Shown here one piece after another: positions 62,870-64,000 of a stretch of DNA of 64,000 nt. This DNA is from Brachycybe producta. Lineage: Eukaryota > Arthropoda > Diplopoda > Playtdesmida > Andrognathidae. The DNA is taken from the NCBI GenBank assembly GCA_036925085.1, contig JAUPFP010000001.1:11423854-11487853 (forward strand). The letters run 5' to 3'. Every line of letters begins with the position of its first letter. The stretch's first letter is position 1. The translations under genes were made by a program, and so were the position numbers. The notes beneath the pieces are model-generated. The model was not told where the DNA came from and did not search any database. It saw nothing but the letters and a program-made list of their open reading frames with translations.

Positions 62870-64000
62870 TCCCGAATATGCTCCTCCAGCTGATGCAAAT
62901 TGGCCAGTTGTTTAGAAGACTATTCTTGAAGTGTCCCCACACAATCAACAAATTCCTTCAAAACCATGAACAATTATCGTGTATTCCAGTTGTGATTGTA
63001 CCATGATTCAAGTTTTTAAGACCCACTCTTGAAAAATGATAGATTTAATCTCATAACATTGCTTCAGCAAGACAGGGGTACAAGCCATACAGCAAGTATA
63101 GCAAGTATCTCTGACAGCAATTGGAAAGCATTTTATCCTACTCTACTATTCGAGAATTCATCTTGTCCTGTGAAACAAACAACGGCTAAAGTAAAATTTA
63201 AAGTCCAAGATATGGTCTTAATTGGTAACCAGGAAGTTTAGCAGAAGGAAGCGATGACAGATCATTGAATCTCAGAAATTAGTGATAAGATGAGTGATGA
63301 GTAAGAAACAACTTGGAGGTGCGTGATAAACACTGATAACATGGTGCCCACCAAACGCAACTGTCCATGTGGAAAATGAAGAGATTCTTGCCCACCAAGA
63401 GTTACAGGTTGCAGTGGAAAAACATTGATGCATGTGTACAACTACTAGTACCCGTCTTAAAATTGTCATAATAATGAGTACGGTCGTGGTCAAATCCCGT
63501 AGAAAGTTTTACTTGAACATGAGTCGACACTAATTAGTATTTGTCCAGTGTACCAAGTAAACAAAAAATGACACTTCTGAAGACATGCAAAACCAGTGTA
63601 GACTTCATAGGGCCTCCAGTACACTCAACTGGTGTCCACAGTTAATTTAAATGACAGTACCATTTCAAAAACAGTTTGCAGTGCCAAAGCCATAAATATC
63701 GCAGATTAGAAGTCTATTCAGAATTTTATAAAATCTGAACTTTGCAGTGGCAACATCTTCAGTGTTGCCACTGCAAATACAAGAGAAACTGTTGACAGCA
63801 GATTCCACGACATACATCCATCATAGAACGATAAGAGATTATCCACAGATGGAAGGTTTAGCTGAGAAAAAGAACCAGAGTATCATTCACTCAAGATGCA
63901 CTTAAAGCCTAGGCAAGTCACCTACATGATACAGTAAATTACAAAGACTCAGTTCATGGATCAACCAACTTCAGTACATACTGACTCATGTACGGATGGG
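62870..64000. other. Unclassified DNA at the window end
   Basis: The longest frame (63029-63241, 70 residues) shows no known motif, although its composition is protein-like. Short coding-like pieces near 63550-63900 are in changing frames. A feature may continue beyond the window. Confidence 0.4.

Noticed and set aside
1-64000. rRNA genes, tRNA genes and bacterial operons
   Set aside because: No conserved rRNA or tRNA blocks were seen, and the coding pattern is that of eukaryotic transposons with no ribosome binding sites or operon spacing.

Overview
The window is eukaryotic, from an invertebrate metazoan genome: AT-rich intergenic DNA, intron-like signals, no operons, and a dense layer of nested transposable elements. 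I cannot assign it to a phylum. No intact single-copy host gene is visible. Possible host-gene pieces are a Tudor-like exon near 10.2 kb, a G2E3/HECT-like fragment at 12.6-13.7 kb, and a tyrosine-recombinase-like gene scattered over 26.6-43.7 kb.

Layout. 0-2.7 kb: decayed Mutator-like (MULE) transposase joined to a YqaJ-type nuclease. 3.0-4.1 kb: tandem array of exon-like units with splice-site motifs. 4.1-7.3 kb: three LTR-type segments. 7.5-9.1 kb: two hAT (ZMYM1-like) remnants. 12.6-13.7 kb: G2E3/HECT-like remnant, cut by a Ty3/gypsy fragment (13.67-20.24 kb, + strand, no LTRs). 20.25-23.0 kb: membrane-glycoprotein-like ORFs followed by an LTR-like repeat. 24.4-25.7 kb: truncated DDE-type element. 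26.6-43.7 kb: tyrosine-recombinase-like pseudogene, opened first by a CR1/L2-like LINE (27.43-30.74 kb) and then by a complete 11,977-bp Ty3/gypsy element (31,310-43,286, - strand). 43.9-45.7 kb: LTR-like sequence with a 55-bp minisatellite. 47-51.8 kb: remnants of a DDE element, an R1/I-type LINE with RNase H, a divergent gypsy ORF3 and a second LINE copy. 52.0-53.8 kb: piggyBac. 53.9-55.1 kb: a solo LTR nested in another LTR. 56.3-60 kb: Tigger/pogo pseudogene split by a complete 2.74-kb DDE element with 12-bp TIRs and a 6-bp target duplication.

The most interesting system is the 12-kb gypsy element. It has nearly identical 798-bp LTRs (one difference seen), a 4-bp ATGA target duplication, and a roughly 1.5-kb leader. 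The leader holds about 13 tandem 72-bp units, each carrying a stem-loop, and some stems show compensatory base changes. Gag and Pol lie in different frames (-1 relation). Pol runs on for about 550 residues past integrase into an accessory region, ORF3. The C-terminal domain of ORF3 recurs in a divergent copy at 49.4-50.1 kb and has a weak resemblance to Ulp1/C48 SUMO proteases without the catalytic residues. The element is young but already carries frameshifts in gag and ORF3, so this copy is probably not autonomous.
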